Made by a program: the position numbers and the translations under genes | Notes under the pieces: model-generated | Seen by the model: the letters and a program-made list of their open reading frames with translations, nothing else | Told to the model about the DNA's origin: nothing | The model's database searches: none | Source of the DNA: Herbaspirillum sp. GW103 | GTDB lineage: Bacteria > Pseudomonadota > Gammaproteobacteria > Burkholderiales > Burkholderiaceae_D | Assembly: GCF_000261365.1 (NCBI RefSeq) | Contig: NZ_AJVC01000003.1 | Span: 682,001-746,000 of the forward strand | Direction: 5' to 3' | DNA: 64,000 bases | Shown here: positions 53,731 to 62,729 of the stretch, one piece after another | Layout of the letters: each line of letters opens with the position of its first letter | How positions within the stretch are numbered: position 1 is the first letter of the stretch

Positions 53731-55770
53731 ATGGCCCCAATCCAGAAACATATCCTCCCTCCGAACGGCGCACCTGGTGTTTCGCCGCTTGCACCTGCGG
53801 CCGGCCCGGACGTTCCCCAGCTGCATCCAAAATATCGTCCCGATATTGATGGCCTGCGCTCGATCGCAGTCGGTTCGGTGGTGATTTTTCATGCCTTCCC
53901 GGAGTGGTTCAAAGGCGGCTTCATCGGCGTCGACATCTTTTTTGTCATCTCTGGGTTTCTGATTTCGCTGATCATTTTCAACAACCTCGAGCATGAGCGG
54001 TTCAGTATCCTCGATTTCTATGTTCGCCGGGTCAAGCGTATTTTCCCTGCCCTGATGACGGTGATGATCGTATGCGCCGTGGCTGGTGGCGTCATTCTCT
54101 TTGCCGATGAGTATGGGCAGCTGGGCAAGCATTTGCTGGGTGGTTCTACGTTCATTTCCAATATCCTGTTCTGGCGTGAAAGCGGTTACTTCGATAACTC
54201 CGCCGAGACCAAGCCCTTGCTGCATCTCTGGAGCCTGGCCATCGAAGAGCAGTTCTATCTTTTTTGGCCGCTGCTGCTGGCCTTCGTGTGGAAGCGCAAG
54301 TGGGGCTTCCTGCGCATTGTCGGCATGATTGCGCTGGTGTCCTTCGTCATCAATCTGCACTTGGTCGACCACGACCAGACCGCTGCTTTCTATTCCCCTT
54401 TCGCACGATTCTGGGAGCTGATGGTGGGCGGGACGCTGGCCTACATCAATCTGCACCGTCCTGATCTCAATGCGCGCGGCAAGCAGTTGCAGTCCTGGAT
54501 GGGCTTGGCCTTGCTGGTGACCGGGTTCGTACTGCTCAACGGCGACCGCAGTTTCCCCGGATGGTGGGCACTGCTGCCGTGTGTCGGGACATTTCTGCTG
54601 TTGTCTGCAGGGCCGGGTGCCTGGTTCAATCGCAAGGTGCTGGCCAGCAAGCCCATGGTCGGCATCGGGCTGATCAGCTATCCGCTGTATCTTTGGCACT
54701 GGCCGCTACTGTCATTTGCGACCATCATTGCCGGGCAGACTGCACCCCAGCAATGGCGTCTGCTGGCGGTCGTGGTGGCAGTGTTGCTGGCGTGGGGCAC
54801 CTTTCTGTTCATCGAGCGCCCCCTGCGTCACGCCCGTGGCGTACGCATCGTGTGGACGCTGCTGGTGGTCAATGTCGTCGTGGGACTGGCCGGTGGTGTC
54901 ATCTATCACAACGGAGGATTCCCGCAACGTCCCATCAACGAGAAGCTGGATTACCTGGCCCGTTCTGATGTATTCAATGGCTCACGCAATTCCGATGGCA
55001 GCTGCACTCGTCTCAACCATCTCGATCCGGTCAACGAAGAGGTCTGCCTTTCCAATTCGGCGACACCGCAGATTCTGTTCGTGGGCGATAGCCATGTGAT
55101 GGCGCTGCATTCGGCAATCTTCAGCCGGCAGCTGGCACTGCCTTCCATCATGGTGGCTGGTCATGCCTGCCGTGTCTATCCCAATCTACCCTACAAGCCG
55201 GCCAATGTGCGGCGCTGGTCGAACAACTGTACCGCGATTGCCCAACAGGCGATTGCTGTCGGCCAGCAGTTCCCGTCTATCCGTACCGTAGTGATTAGCG
55301 GTGCGTATCCACGGGGCAATCTCGATCTGCCTTCCCAGTACAAGGTCAACGACCATGCCTTGAGTCAGCGCGAGGCATTCTTGTCGGGCTATGGGGCCCT
55401 GATCGAGAGTTTTCTTGCACAAGGCAAGCAGGTGGTGTTCGTCGCCGATGTACCGTTCTTGAAGCTGGATCCGCATGCCTGTGTCAATCGCTTCGGCGCA
55501 GGTCCGATGCGAGAGTGTGCCTTCAGTCGGGCAGAGCATGATGAGATTCGTAAAGCCTATGATGCCGCCGTGAATGAACTGCGTCAGCTGCATCCGAAGG
55601 CGACGGTATTTGATCCGGTTGAGCTGTTTTGTTCGGCAACTCAGTGCCAGGCCAAGATCGACGGTGCATATCTGTACAACGACGATCAGCACATTAGCCT
55701 GGCGGCTTCGAAATACCTCTTGCAGTCGATGCAGCGAGACGGATTGCTGCCGTTCCGTCCGGGGCAATAA
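53731..55770 (+). CDS. Membrane O-acyltransferase with C-terminal SGNH domain (OafA type)
   Basis: A 679-residue two-part enzyme. Residues about 30-390 form an acyltransferase-3 membrane domain (YRPDIDGLRSIAV, GGFIGVDIFFVISGFLIS, SLAIEEQFYLFWPL). Residues about 435-679 form a periplasmic SGNH-like domain with the Ser block FVGDSHVMAL and a C-terminal Asp/His block (NDDQHISLAAS). Such proteins O-acetylate polysaccharides. It starts 29 bases after the first acyltransferase, giving the cluster two acyltransferases in tandem. Confidence 0.92.
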   Translation: MAPIQKHILPPNGAPGVSPLAPAAGPDVPQLHPKYRPDIDGLRSIAVGSVVIFHAFPEWFKGGFIGVDIFFVISGFLISLIIFNNLEHERFSILDFYVRRVKRIFPALMTVMIVCAVAGGVILFADEYGQLGKHLLGGSTFISNILFWRESGYFDNSAETKPLLHLWSLAIEEQFYLFWPLLLAFVWKRKWGFLRIVGMIALVSFVINLHLVDHDQTAAFYSPFARFWELMVGGTLAYINLHRPDLNARGKQLQSWMGLALLVTGFVLLNGDRSFPGWWALLPCVGTFLLLSAGPGAWFNRKVLASKPMVGIGLISYPLYLWHWPLLSFATIIAGQTAPQQWRLLAVVVAVLLAWGTFLFIERPLRHARGVRIVWTLLVVNVVVGLAGGVIYHNGGFPQRPINEKLDYLARSDVFNGSRNSDGSCTRLNHLDPVNEEVCLSNSATPQILFVGDSHVMALHSAIFSRQLALPSIMVAGHACRVYPNLPYKPANVRRWSNNCTAIAQQAIAVGQQFPSIRTVVISGAYPRGNLDLPSQYKVNDHALSQREAFLSGYGALIESFLAQGKQVVFVADVPFLKLDPHACVNRFGAGPMRECAFSRAEHDEIRKAYDAAVNELRQLHPKATVFDPVELFCSATQCQAKIDGAYLYNDDQHISLAASKYLLQSMQRDGLLPFRPGQ

Positions 55771-55772
55771 AA

Positions 55773-55797
55773 AAGCCGCAGTCCGAGACTGCGGCTT
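55773..55797 (-). terminator. Terminator between convergent genes, mainly minus-strand
   Basis: AAGCCGCAGT pairs with ACTGCGGCTT around CCGAG. The flanking A run (55768-55774) gives a T tract on the minus strand, so it best serves the secreted-protein gene; on the plus strand only GTT follows. Confidence 0.85.
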
Positions 55798-55815
55798 GTT
55801 CGCGGCCCGACGGTG

Positions 55816-57225
55816 TCAGTCAGCCTTGAGCAATTCTCCGCCAACTGCAGACTTGCTGCCCACGCCACTTTGGGCGTAGAGCACAAGGCGAGGCGAACTG
55901 GCGCTCCAGGTAAAAGTCTTGCTTTCGCCATTGCCCAGGTAGCCGCTGTCGAACACTACCTTGCCGACCAACTGGTCGTAGATGCTCATGCGTAGTTTGC
56001 CGCCGTTGGTGGTGCGGGCGGTCAGTTTGTAGGTGGCACCGTTGACCGGCTTGGCCCAGGTCACCGCGTTCATGCCGCGGTTGCTGTAATTGACCACTTC
56101 GGAAGTCGAGCTGGTCGCGGGGAACACGACGGCCTGGTCCCACGAGCTGAACTGGCCCAGCACGCTGCCGGATTGCTGGGTCCAGTTGCCCCGCATGGAG
56201 AGCAGGTTCAGGTTCTGGTTGGGCGTAAAGGTCTTGCCATTGCCGTCAATCCAGCTTTGCGCGCTGACAACCCGGCGCAGTGCTGCGCGGATCGACTGCA
56301 TTTCGTTGGCGACCGTATTGTTCCATCCGCCGGGTGAAGGGTTGGCATCTGCACCGATCTCGGCATAGATGACGAAGGGCGTGCCGATATTGGCATCGAC
56401 GATATATGCGCCATAGCGCTTGAGTGTCTCGGCAATGCGGCGAACCTCTGCATTGGTGATCTTGCTGGTATCGAAGTCCGGAGGCAGCATCACCAGGCTT
56501 CCTTCGGGAATGCGGCCCTTGTTGCGAATGGCGGCTTCGGTATCTGCAGAGGTAGCGGGGAACACGTAGGCCGGGTTGGGACTCAAGCCGGAATAGGTCA
56601 GTGACATCGCCAGCGCGTGCGGATAGTACTGGGGCTTCTGTGCAGCCTCATGGATTCGGATGATGCCCGCTGCCGCCGGTACGCCGGTAGCGCGTGCGCC
56701 CTGATAGTAGTGGCCCGGGTCTGGCCAGCCGCGGCCATCGATCTTGGTCCAGGCATACATGGCGGCGGTCCACTTCGTGCCTTCCTGCTTGAGCTTGAAG
56801 AGCGAGTGAACGATGCCGGTGGTCGGATCGACGATGTCGGCGTGGCCGTCCGTACCGGGCGCTGCGTGTGCTGCTGCGGGCCAGTGAGGGATGGTGATGT
56901 CGTGGTAATTCTCGTCATCGGTGTGGAACAGGCCCTTGCTCCCAGTCAGTCCGGTGATGGTCACCGGCGGATCATCTGGCGAGGCCAGGAAGATACCGGT
57001 TGAATAGGTGTTGTTGGTCACCGTCGGGAAATAGCTGTCGGTAGGGATGACGAAGGAATCAAACACCGGATTGACCGGGCGACTGTTCCAGAGCGAATCG
57101 GCAGCAAAGGGCTTGAGATACGTACCCCATTCCTGGGCCCAGCCGGGCGCCGCAGAAAGCAGTGCGGTCAATCCCAGGGTCAGTTGAAAGCGTCGTAGTG
57201 TGGTGGGGGGCCGTAGCATGAGCAA
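55816..57225 (-). CDS. Secreted protein of unknown function inside the EPS locus
   Basis: A 469-residue exported protein (signal peptide ending APGWAQ) transcribed against the EPS genes. The first about 330 residues look like one globular domain (SLWNSRPVNPVFDSFVIP at the start; ARATGVPAAAGIIRIHEA and YPHALAMSL in the middle). The last about 110 residues look like a beta-sandwich (WDQAVVFPATSSTSEVV to the end), as in carbohydrate-binding or anchoring modules. I do not recognise the family. A polysaccharide-binding or cleaving role is possible from context only. Confidence 0.8.
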   Translation of the reverse strand: MLMLRPPTTLRRFQLTLGLTALLSAAPGWAQEWGTYLKPFAADSLWNSRPVNPVFDSFVIPTDSYFPTVTNNTYSTGIFLASPDDPPVTITGLTGSKGLFHTDDENYHDITIPHWPAAAHAAPGTDGHADIVDPTTGIVHSLFKLKQEGTKWTAAMYAWTKIDGRGWPDPGHYYQGARATGVPAAAGIIRIHEAAQKPQYYPHALAMSLTYSGLSPNPAYVFPATSADTEAAIRNKGRIPEGSLVMLPPDFDTSKITNAEVRRIAETLKRYGAYIVDANIGTPFVIYAEIGADANPSPGGWNNTVANEMQSIRAALRRVVSAQSWIDGNGKTFTPNQNLNLLSMRGNWTQQSGSVLGQFSSWDQAVVFPATSSTSEVVNYSNRGMNAVTWAKPVNGATYKLTARTTNGGKLRMSIYDQLVGKVVFDSGYLGNGESKTFTWSASSPRLVLYAQSGVGSKSAVGGELLKAD

Positions 57226-57648
57226 CTCCTGTTGGTGTGGATTAGCGATGATCGGGGCAGACGGATTAAGTTCTACGCATCACCGAGAATGTAAGTAATT
57301 TTTTTGAGCTTGCGGAAAGTATATCGATCATTGTGCGCTGGTACGGGTCTCATGGATCAAATAGGGACGCTCGTCTCCGTCAAGCTTGTTCATAGAGGCG
57401 AGCTGTGGGGTGAGAAATATTGTTGATGCGACGCAGCATCTGGCATTGGGACTGTCGCATAATGGAGGATGGCAGGGCGTAGTGCACGGCAAGCGGTATG
57501 TATGCTGCGCTCCCGCATACTCATCAAAGGAGGCGGCAGCGTTAGCCTTGGTGGCGCGAGTGCCGGACAGAAATCTTGCGACAGGGCATTATTAAATGCG
57601 AGTAGTGGAGTGGAGTCTGGCTGCGGTGGCAGTCAAAAGGAAATGAAT
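57226..57648. other. Divergent intergenic region
   Basis: 423 bases between the secreted-protein gene (minus) and the GT2 gene (plus). It should hold promoters for both. A small open frame (57386-57595) lacks a ribosome site and is not accepted. No clear promoter boxes or repeats were found. Confidence 0.5.
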
Positions 57649-58845
57649 ATGGCGATGATCATCTCGGTTGTGCAAGTGGTATTGCTGCTGGGTCTGGCGC
57701 TGCTGGCGGTACCGGTGCTGGTGCTTCTGGTGCAGGTGGTTTCGGCACGTCGGCGTGTTTCCAGCGTGATTGACCTGAGCCCGCAACGGCCCAGAATCGC
57801 GGTGCTAGTGCCGGCTCATAACGAAGCGGGCGGCATCAGCGAAGTCGTTCAAGGCATTGTCCGGCAGTTGGGCAGTGCCGACCGGGTGTTGGTGGTGGCA
57901 GACAATTGTTCAGACGAGACGGCCCAGATCGCACGGGCTGCCGGTGCAGAGGTCACAGAACGCTTTCATGATGAATTGCGTGGCAAAGGCTATGCACTCG
58001 ACCACGGAGTAGCCCATCTGGCCGCCGATGCGCCGGAAGTGGTCATCATTGTAGATGCCGATTGCTATCTCGGTGAACAGGCACTCGACACCTTGGCGCG
58101 GCGGTGTGTCCGGACCGGCCGTCCGGTACAGGCGCTCTATCTGATGCACACGCCTGAGGGTGCCGGTCCGATGCGCAAGATCGCCGAGTTCGCCTGGCTG
58201 GTGAAGAACTGGGTACGACCGCTGGGATTTCATCAACTCGGTTTGCCCTGTCAGTTGATGGGTACCGGCATGGCCTTTACCTGGCAGCAGATCGGCCGTG
58301 CCGATCTGGCCACCGGGCACATCGTCGAAGACATGAAGCTGGGTGTGGATCTTGCCGAAGCAGGGGAGCCCGCGCTGTTTTGTCCGCAAGCGATGGTCTA
58401 CAGTTACTTTCCTTCCAGCGATAGCGGAATCGAGACACAGAGAACGCGTTGGGAGCATGGCCATTTGAGTGTCATCCAGTCTTACGTGCCGCGTTTGCTT
58501 GGTGGCGCCCTCCGCCGTGGCAGTGCGGCGCTGGCCGGATTGGCACTGGACCTGAGCGTACCCCCGCTGGCATTGCTGGTGATGTTGGTGGCCTCGGCAT
58601 GGTTGCTCACGGCCCTGTTCTGGGTAGGGCTGGGCACGGTGCTGCCAGTGCTGGTCGCCAGCGTGCTGGTGGCGTGTATCGCAGGCGCGGTGTTGCTGGC
58701 ATGGAGCGGATATGGTCGCGAGGTCATCACATTGGGTGAGCTGATGGGCGCCTTCGGCTATGTTGCACGCAAGCTGCCGCTGTATTTCAAATTCCTGTTC
58801 AATCGCCAAGTGGCGTGGGTAAGGTCAAAACGTGATTCAGAATAA
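57649..58845 (+). CDS. Glycosyltransferase family 2, membrane-bound
   Basis: A 398-residue protein. An N-terminal membrane helix (about 3-28) precedes a GT-A domain: IAVLVPAHNEAGGISEVV, the DxD-like VIIVDADCYLG and the acceptor-side motif VEDMKLGVDLAEAG with QRTRWEHGH (QxxRW). Two or three membrane helices follow (about 295-355). The QxxRW motif points to a processive or ExoU-like enzyme. The ATG at 57649 lies seven bases after AGGA. The end overlaps the next gene by 14 bases. Confidence 0.9.
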   Translation: MAMIISVVQVVLLLGLALLAVPVLVLLVQVVSARRRVSSVIDLSPQRPRIAVLVPAHNEAGGISEVVQGIVRQLGSADRVLVVADNCSDETAQIARAAGAEVTERFHDELRGKGYALDHGVAHLAADAPEVVIIVDADCYLGEQALDTLARRCVRTGRPVQALYLMHTPEGAGPMRKIAEFAWLVKNWVRPLGFHQLGLPCQLMGTGMAFTWQQIGRADLATGHIVEDMKLGVDLAEAGEPALFCPQAMVYSYFPSSDSGIETQRTRWEHGHLSVIQSYVPRLLGGALRRGSAALAGLALDLSVPPLALLVMLVASAWLLTALFWVGLGTVLPVLVASVLVACIAGAVLLAWSGYGREVITLGELMGAFGYVARKLPLYFKFLFNRQVAWVRSKRDSE

Positions 58846-60016
58846 CGCTCACCAACTCTCTTCGGCAGCCCTTGCCGTCGCGCAGGAGCCAACGGTATCC
58901 ATGCTTCCCGACTTCAGCCGCGAGGTATTCTGCATTCTCGGTTTGCCGTTCGACCGGGTCAGCCTGGCCGAGGCTGTCCAACGTACACGGCACGCCGCCG
59001 CTCAGGGTCAACGCTGCTTTCTTTCCACGCCCAACCTGAACTTTGCCATCGCCTGCCTTGACGACCCGCAGTTCCGCTTGTCGGTGATCCAGAGTGACCT
59101 TTCCATTGCCGATGGTATGCCGCTGATTTGGGTTGCGCGGGCGACGGGCCTGCCAGTCAACGAGCGTGTGGCCGGCTCCAGCCTCTTCCAGGCCTTGCGC
59201 CAGGCTGTCCAGCCGACTCACAGCAAGCCTTTGCGCGTGTATTTTTTTGGTGGTCCTCCGGGTGTGGCACAACGCGCCAGCGAACAGCTCAATGCTTCGC
59301 CATCGGGCATGTGTGCAGTGGGTTTCGATAGCCCGGGCTTTGGCAGCATCGAAGAAATGAGCGAGGAGTCCACCCTGGAACGCATCAATGCCAGTGGCGC
59401 CGACTTCCTGGTGGTGGCGCTGGGCGCCAAGAAGGGCCAGGCATGGATCCAGCATAACCTGCCACGCCTGCGTGTGCCGTTGGTCAGCCACCTTGGCGCC
59501 GTCGTCAATTTCGTGGCGGGAACCGTGTCGCGTGCGCCCGTGTGGGCCCAGAAGACTGGTATGGAATGGCTGTGGCGCATCAAGGAGGAGCCCAAGCTTT
59601 GGCGGCGCTATTGGCAGGACGGTATCGGCCTGCTGGATTTGCTGCTCCATCGGGTCATGCCACTTGTGCTGGCGCAGCGGCGGGCCGGACCTGCTGCAAT
59701 CGAGTTCGACAAGGCGATCATGGATGTCCGGGAGCAGGAGGGTGACTGCATCCTGACTCTCACCGGGGCCATTGGATTGCCCAATATCGGGCTTCTGCGT
59801 ACGCGCCTGCCGGCGGCGGCCAGTTCGCCACATTCATTGTTGGTGGACTGCTCCGGATTGGTTCATATCGACAGCGCGGCTCTGGCATCCCTGATGCTGT
59901 TGTACGGCGCATGTCACGCCGCCGGTCGCCCGTGGGCGATGCTGGGTGTCTCGGCTGCGCTGCGCCGGCAGTTCGAGCTGCACTGCGCACAATATTTGCT
60001 TGACCCCCTGGCTTGA
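58832..60016 (+). CDS. WecG/TagA-type glycosyltransferase fused to a STAS domain
   Basis: A 394-residue two-domain protein with a GTG start inside the preceding gene. Residues about 30-210 are a WecG/TagA/CpsF glycosyltransferase (LGLPFDRVSLAEAV, FLSTPNLNFAIA, SIADGMPLIWVAR with the catalytic Asp, NERVAGSSL). Residues about 285-394 are a STAS domain (ILTLTGAIGLPNIGLLRTRL, then LVDCSGLVHIDSAALASLML) with Ser in the usual phosphorylation position. STAS domains act as phospho-switches or ligand-binding modules; this fusion is not one I know from EPS enzymes. Confidence 0.88.
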   Translation: MIQNNAHQLSSAALAVAQEPTVSMLPDFSREVFCILGLPFDRVSLAEAVQRTRHAAAQGQRCFLSTPNLNFAIACLDDPQFRLSVIQSDLSIADGMPLIWVARATGLPVNERVAGSSLFQALRQAVQPTHSKPLRVYFFGGPPGVAQRASEQLNASPSGMCAVGFDSPGFGSIEEMSEESTLERINASGADFLVVALGAKKGQAWIQHNLPRLRVPLVSHLGAVVNFVAGTVSRAPVWAQKTGMEWLWRIKEEPKLWRRYWQDGIGLLDLLLHRVMPLVLAQRRAGPAAIEFDKAIMDVREQEGDCILTLTGAIGLPNIGLLRTRLPAAASSPHSLLVDCSGLVHIDSAALASLMLLYGACHAAGRPWAMLGVSAALRRQFELHCAQYLLDPLA

Positions 60017-60084
60017 ATGCGGCAGTGACCTGATCTTCAGGGGAAGCAATTTCCGTTCAAACATCGACGATAGAAGAGGTACTC

Positions 60085-61215
60085 ATGAAAGCAATGATTC
60101 TGGCAGCGGGCAAGGGGACCCGCGTACGGCCCCTGACTTATGCGCTGCCCAAGCCGATGATTCCCATCCTGGGCAAGCCGGTGATGGAGTACCTGATCGA
60201 ACACCTGGTCAAGTTCGGCATTCAGGACATCATGGTCAACGTCAGCTATCTGCACGATCGCATCGAGAATTACTTCGGCGAAGGTCAGCGCTTCGGCGCG
60301 CGCATCGGTTATTCCTTCGAAGGCTACGTGGATGATGATGGACAGGTCTTCCCCGACCCGATCGGCTCGGCCGGCGGCATGAAGAAGATCCAGGAATTCG
60401 GCGGCTTCTTCGATGAGACCACGCTGGTCATCTGCGGTGATGCCCTGATTGATCTGGACATTCATTCGGCCTTGTTCGAACATCGTCGCAAGGGCGCGCT
60501 GGTGAGCGTGATCACCAAGGAAGTGCCGATGGAGCAGGTCTCCAGCTACGGCATCGTGGTCGCCGAGAAGGATGGCAAGGTGAAGTCCTTCCAGGAAAAA
60601 CCCAAGCAGGAAGAAGCACTCTCCAACCTCGCCAGTACCGGCATCTACATCATGGAGCCGGCGGCACTGGAGCTGATTCCCAAGGACAAATTCTTCGACA
60701 TCGGTGCCGACCTGTTCCCGTTGCTGGTGGAAAAACAATTGCCGTTCTATGCCCAGAAGCGCTTCTTCAACTGGATCGACATCGGCAATGTCACCGATTT
60801 CTGGTCGGTACTGCAAAGCGTGCTCAAGGGCGAAGTGGCACAGATGTACGTGCCGGGCACCCAGATCCAGGAGGGCGTATGGGTGGGCCTGAATACCCGC
60901 ATCGAATGGGAAGGTACCACCATCGAAGGTCCGGTCTATATCGGCGCCGGCTCCCACGTGGCAGCAGGCTCCACCATCGTTGGCCCGGCCTGGATTGGCC
61001 ATGGCAGCCATATCTGCAGCGGTGCAAAGGTGATTCGCAGCGTACTATTCGAATATACTCGCGTGGCCGGTGGGACGACCTTTGAAAACAGTGTTGTCTA
61101 TGGCGCCTACAGCGTCACCCATGAGGGTGAAATGAAACATACGTCCGATCAGCCGGACGAGCAATGGAACGATGCACGGGATCGCCGTCTCAAACCGCGC
61201 AGTGCGATTCAGTAA
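60085..61215 (+). CDS. NDP-sugar pyrophosphorylase (mannose-1-phosphate guanylyltransferase-like)
   Basis: A 376-residue nucleotidyltransferase. The N-terminal GT-A-like domain has MILAAGKGTRVRPLT, LPKPMIPILGKPVM and the metal/sugar region VICGDALIDLD and FQEKPK. The C-terminal part (about 250-350) is a left-handed beta-helix with hexapeptide repeats. It would make a sugar nucleotide for EPS; the base and sugar cannot be fixed from the sequence. manC follows 14 bases later. Confidence 0.85.
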   Translation: MKAMILAAGKGTRVRPLTYALPKPMIPILGKPVMEYLIEHLVKFGIQDIMVNVSYLHDRIENYFGEGQRFGARIGYSFEGYVDDDGQVFPDPIGSAGGMKKIQEFGGFFDETTLVICGDALIDLDIHSALFEHRRKGALVSVITKEVPMEQVSSYGIVVAEKDGKVKSFQEKPKQEEALSNLASTGIYIMEPAALELIPKDKFFDIGADLFPLLVEKQLPFYAQKRFFNWIDIGNVTDFWSVLQSVLKGEVAQMYVPGTQIQEGVWVGLNTRIEWEGTTIEGPVYIGAGSHVAAGSTIVGPAWIGHGSHICSGAKVIRSVLFEYTRVAGGTTFENSVVYGAYSVTHEGEMKHTSDQPDEQWNDARDRRLKPRSAIQ

Positions 61216-61229
61216 ACCAGGAGTGCTTA

Positions 61230-62657
61230 ATGTCTAGTCCCAAAATCTATCCCGTCATCCTCTCCGGTGGTTCGGGTACCCGCTTGTGGCCGCTTTCGCG
61301 TGCGGCCTATCCGAAGCAGTTTCTGCCGCTGGTCAGCGAGCAGACCATGCTGCAGGAAACCGTTGCGCGGGTGAGCACTTGGCCGGAAGTGCAGGCACCG
61401 CTGGTGGTGTGCGGCAATGAGCACCGCTTCATGATCGCCGAGCAGATGCGCGAGATCGGTGTGCGCCCGCTGGGCATCATGCTCGAACCCCAAGGGCGCA
61501 ATACCGCGCCCGCCGTGGCCGCTGCTGCCTTGCACCTGCAACGACTGGATCCGGAAGCGGTGATGCTGGTGTTGCCTGCCGATCACGTCATCACCGATGT
61601 GTTGTCTTTCCATGCAGCGGTGCGTCGTGCGCTGGCCTCTGTGGAAAAAGGTGCGCTGGCCACTTTCGGTATCGAGCCGAACCAGCCCGAGACCGGCTAC
61701 GGCTATATCCTGCGCGGTGCTGCCGATAGCACCGGAAGCGGCAACTTCCTGGTCGAGCGATTCGTCGAGAAGCCGGACCTGGCCACGGCCACGGGCTTCC
61801 TGCAGCAGGGCGGTTACTACTGGAACAGCGGCATGTTCCTCTTCAAGGCGCGTGACTACCTGGACGAGCTGGAGACACACCGTCCGCTGATCGGTGCGGC
61901 GGTCAAGGAAGCCGTGGCCAAGGCCTACAACGATCTCGATTTCTGCCGTCTGGACGAGACCGCCTTTGCAGCCTCGCCGTCGGAGTCGATCGACTATGCC
62001 GTCATGGAGAACACGACCCGCGCCGTCGTCGTGCCCGCCAGCATCGGCTGGAGCGATGTGGGCTCATGGAGCGCGCTGCATGAAGTGCTGCCGGCCGATG
62101 ACGATGGCAACGTGGTACGTGGCGACGTGCACCTGAACCAGGTGAAGAACACCATGGTGCGTGCGGAGAGTCGTCTGGTCGCGGTGCTGGGCGTGGAAGA
62201 TCTGGTGGTGGTGGAAACGGATGATGCCGTGCTGGTGGCTCATCGCGACAAGGTCCAGGACGTCAAGGTCTTCGTCGACAAGTTGAAGCAAGCCAAGCGA
62301 ACCGAACACGTTCATCACAAACGCGTCTTCCGTCCCTGGGGCAGCTACGAGAGTGTCGACGCGGGCGAGCGCTTCCAGGTCAAGCGCATCATCGTCAAGC
62401 CGGGCGAGAAGCTGTCGCTGCAGATGCACTACCATCGGGCAGAGCACTGGGTGGTGGTCAGCGGCTCGGCCCTGGTCACGCGTGGCGAGGAAGTGACCTT
62501 GTTGAGCGAGAACGAATCGATCTATCTGCCCATCGGGGTCACCCATCGCCTGGAGAATCCGGGCAAGTTGCCGCTGCATCTGATCGAGGTACAGTCGGGC
62601 AGCTATCTCGGCGAGGATGACATCGTGCGCTTTGACGACGTCTACAAGCGCGCCTGA
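61230..62657 (+). CDS. manC: Mannose-1-phosphate guanylyltransferase / mannose-6-phosphate isomerase
   Basis: A 475-residue type II GMP/PMI enzyme supplying GDP-mannose. The N-terminal guanylyltransferase has LSGGSGTRLWPLSR, YPKQFLPL and FVEKPDL; the C-terminal cupin isomerase has RPWGSYESVDAGERFQVK and LQMHYHRAEHWVV with metal-binding His. The ATG at 61230 is the family start. It closes the plus-strand EPS run and suggests mannose or a mannose-derived sugar in the polymer. Confidence 0.95.
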   Translation: MSSPKIYPVILSGGSGTRLWPLSRAAYPKQFLPLVSEQTMLQETVARVSTWPEVQAPLVVCGNEHRFMIAEQMREIGVRPLGIMLEPQGRNTAPAVAAAALHLQRLDPEAVMLVLPADHVITDVLSFHAAVRRALASVEKGALATFGIEPNQPETGYGYILRGAADSTGSGNFLVERFVEKPDLATATGFLQQGGYYWNSGMFLFKARDYLDELETHRPLIGAAVKEAVAKAYNDLDFCRLDETAFAASPSESIDYAVMENTTRAVVVPASIGWSDVGSWSALHEVLPADDDGNVVRGDVHLNQVKNTMVRAESRLVAVLGVEDLVVVETDDAVLVAHRDKVQDVKVFVDKLKQAKRTEHVHHKRVFRPWGSYESVDAGERFQVKRIIVKPGEKLSLQMHYHRAEHWVVVSGSALVTRGEEVTLLSENESIYLPIGVTHRLENPGKLPLHLIEVQSGSYLGEDDIVRFDDVYKRA

Positions 62658-62683
62658 GACTGCGAAGTCTCCATGAAAAAAGG

Positions 62684-62711
62684 AAGGAGAGCTTGAGGCT
62701 CTCCTTTTTTT
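62684..62711. terminator. Terminator between manC and the capsule-type gene
   Basis: AAGGAGAGC pairs with GCTCTCCTT around TTGAG, with a T run downstream and an A run upstream, so it serves both convergent genes. Confidence 0.9.
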
Positions 62712-62729
62712 ATTGCCGGGGCCGCTGTC

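Noticed and set aside
57470-57486. Sigma-54-like site (TGGCA and GTGCA) upstream of the GT2 gene
   Set aside because: The distance between the GG and GC elements is one base too long, which normally abolishes sigma-54 recognition.
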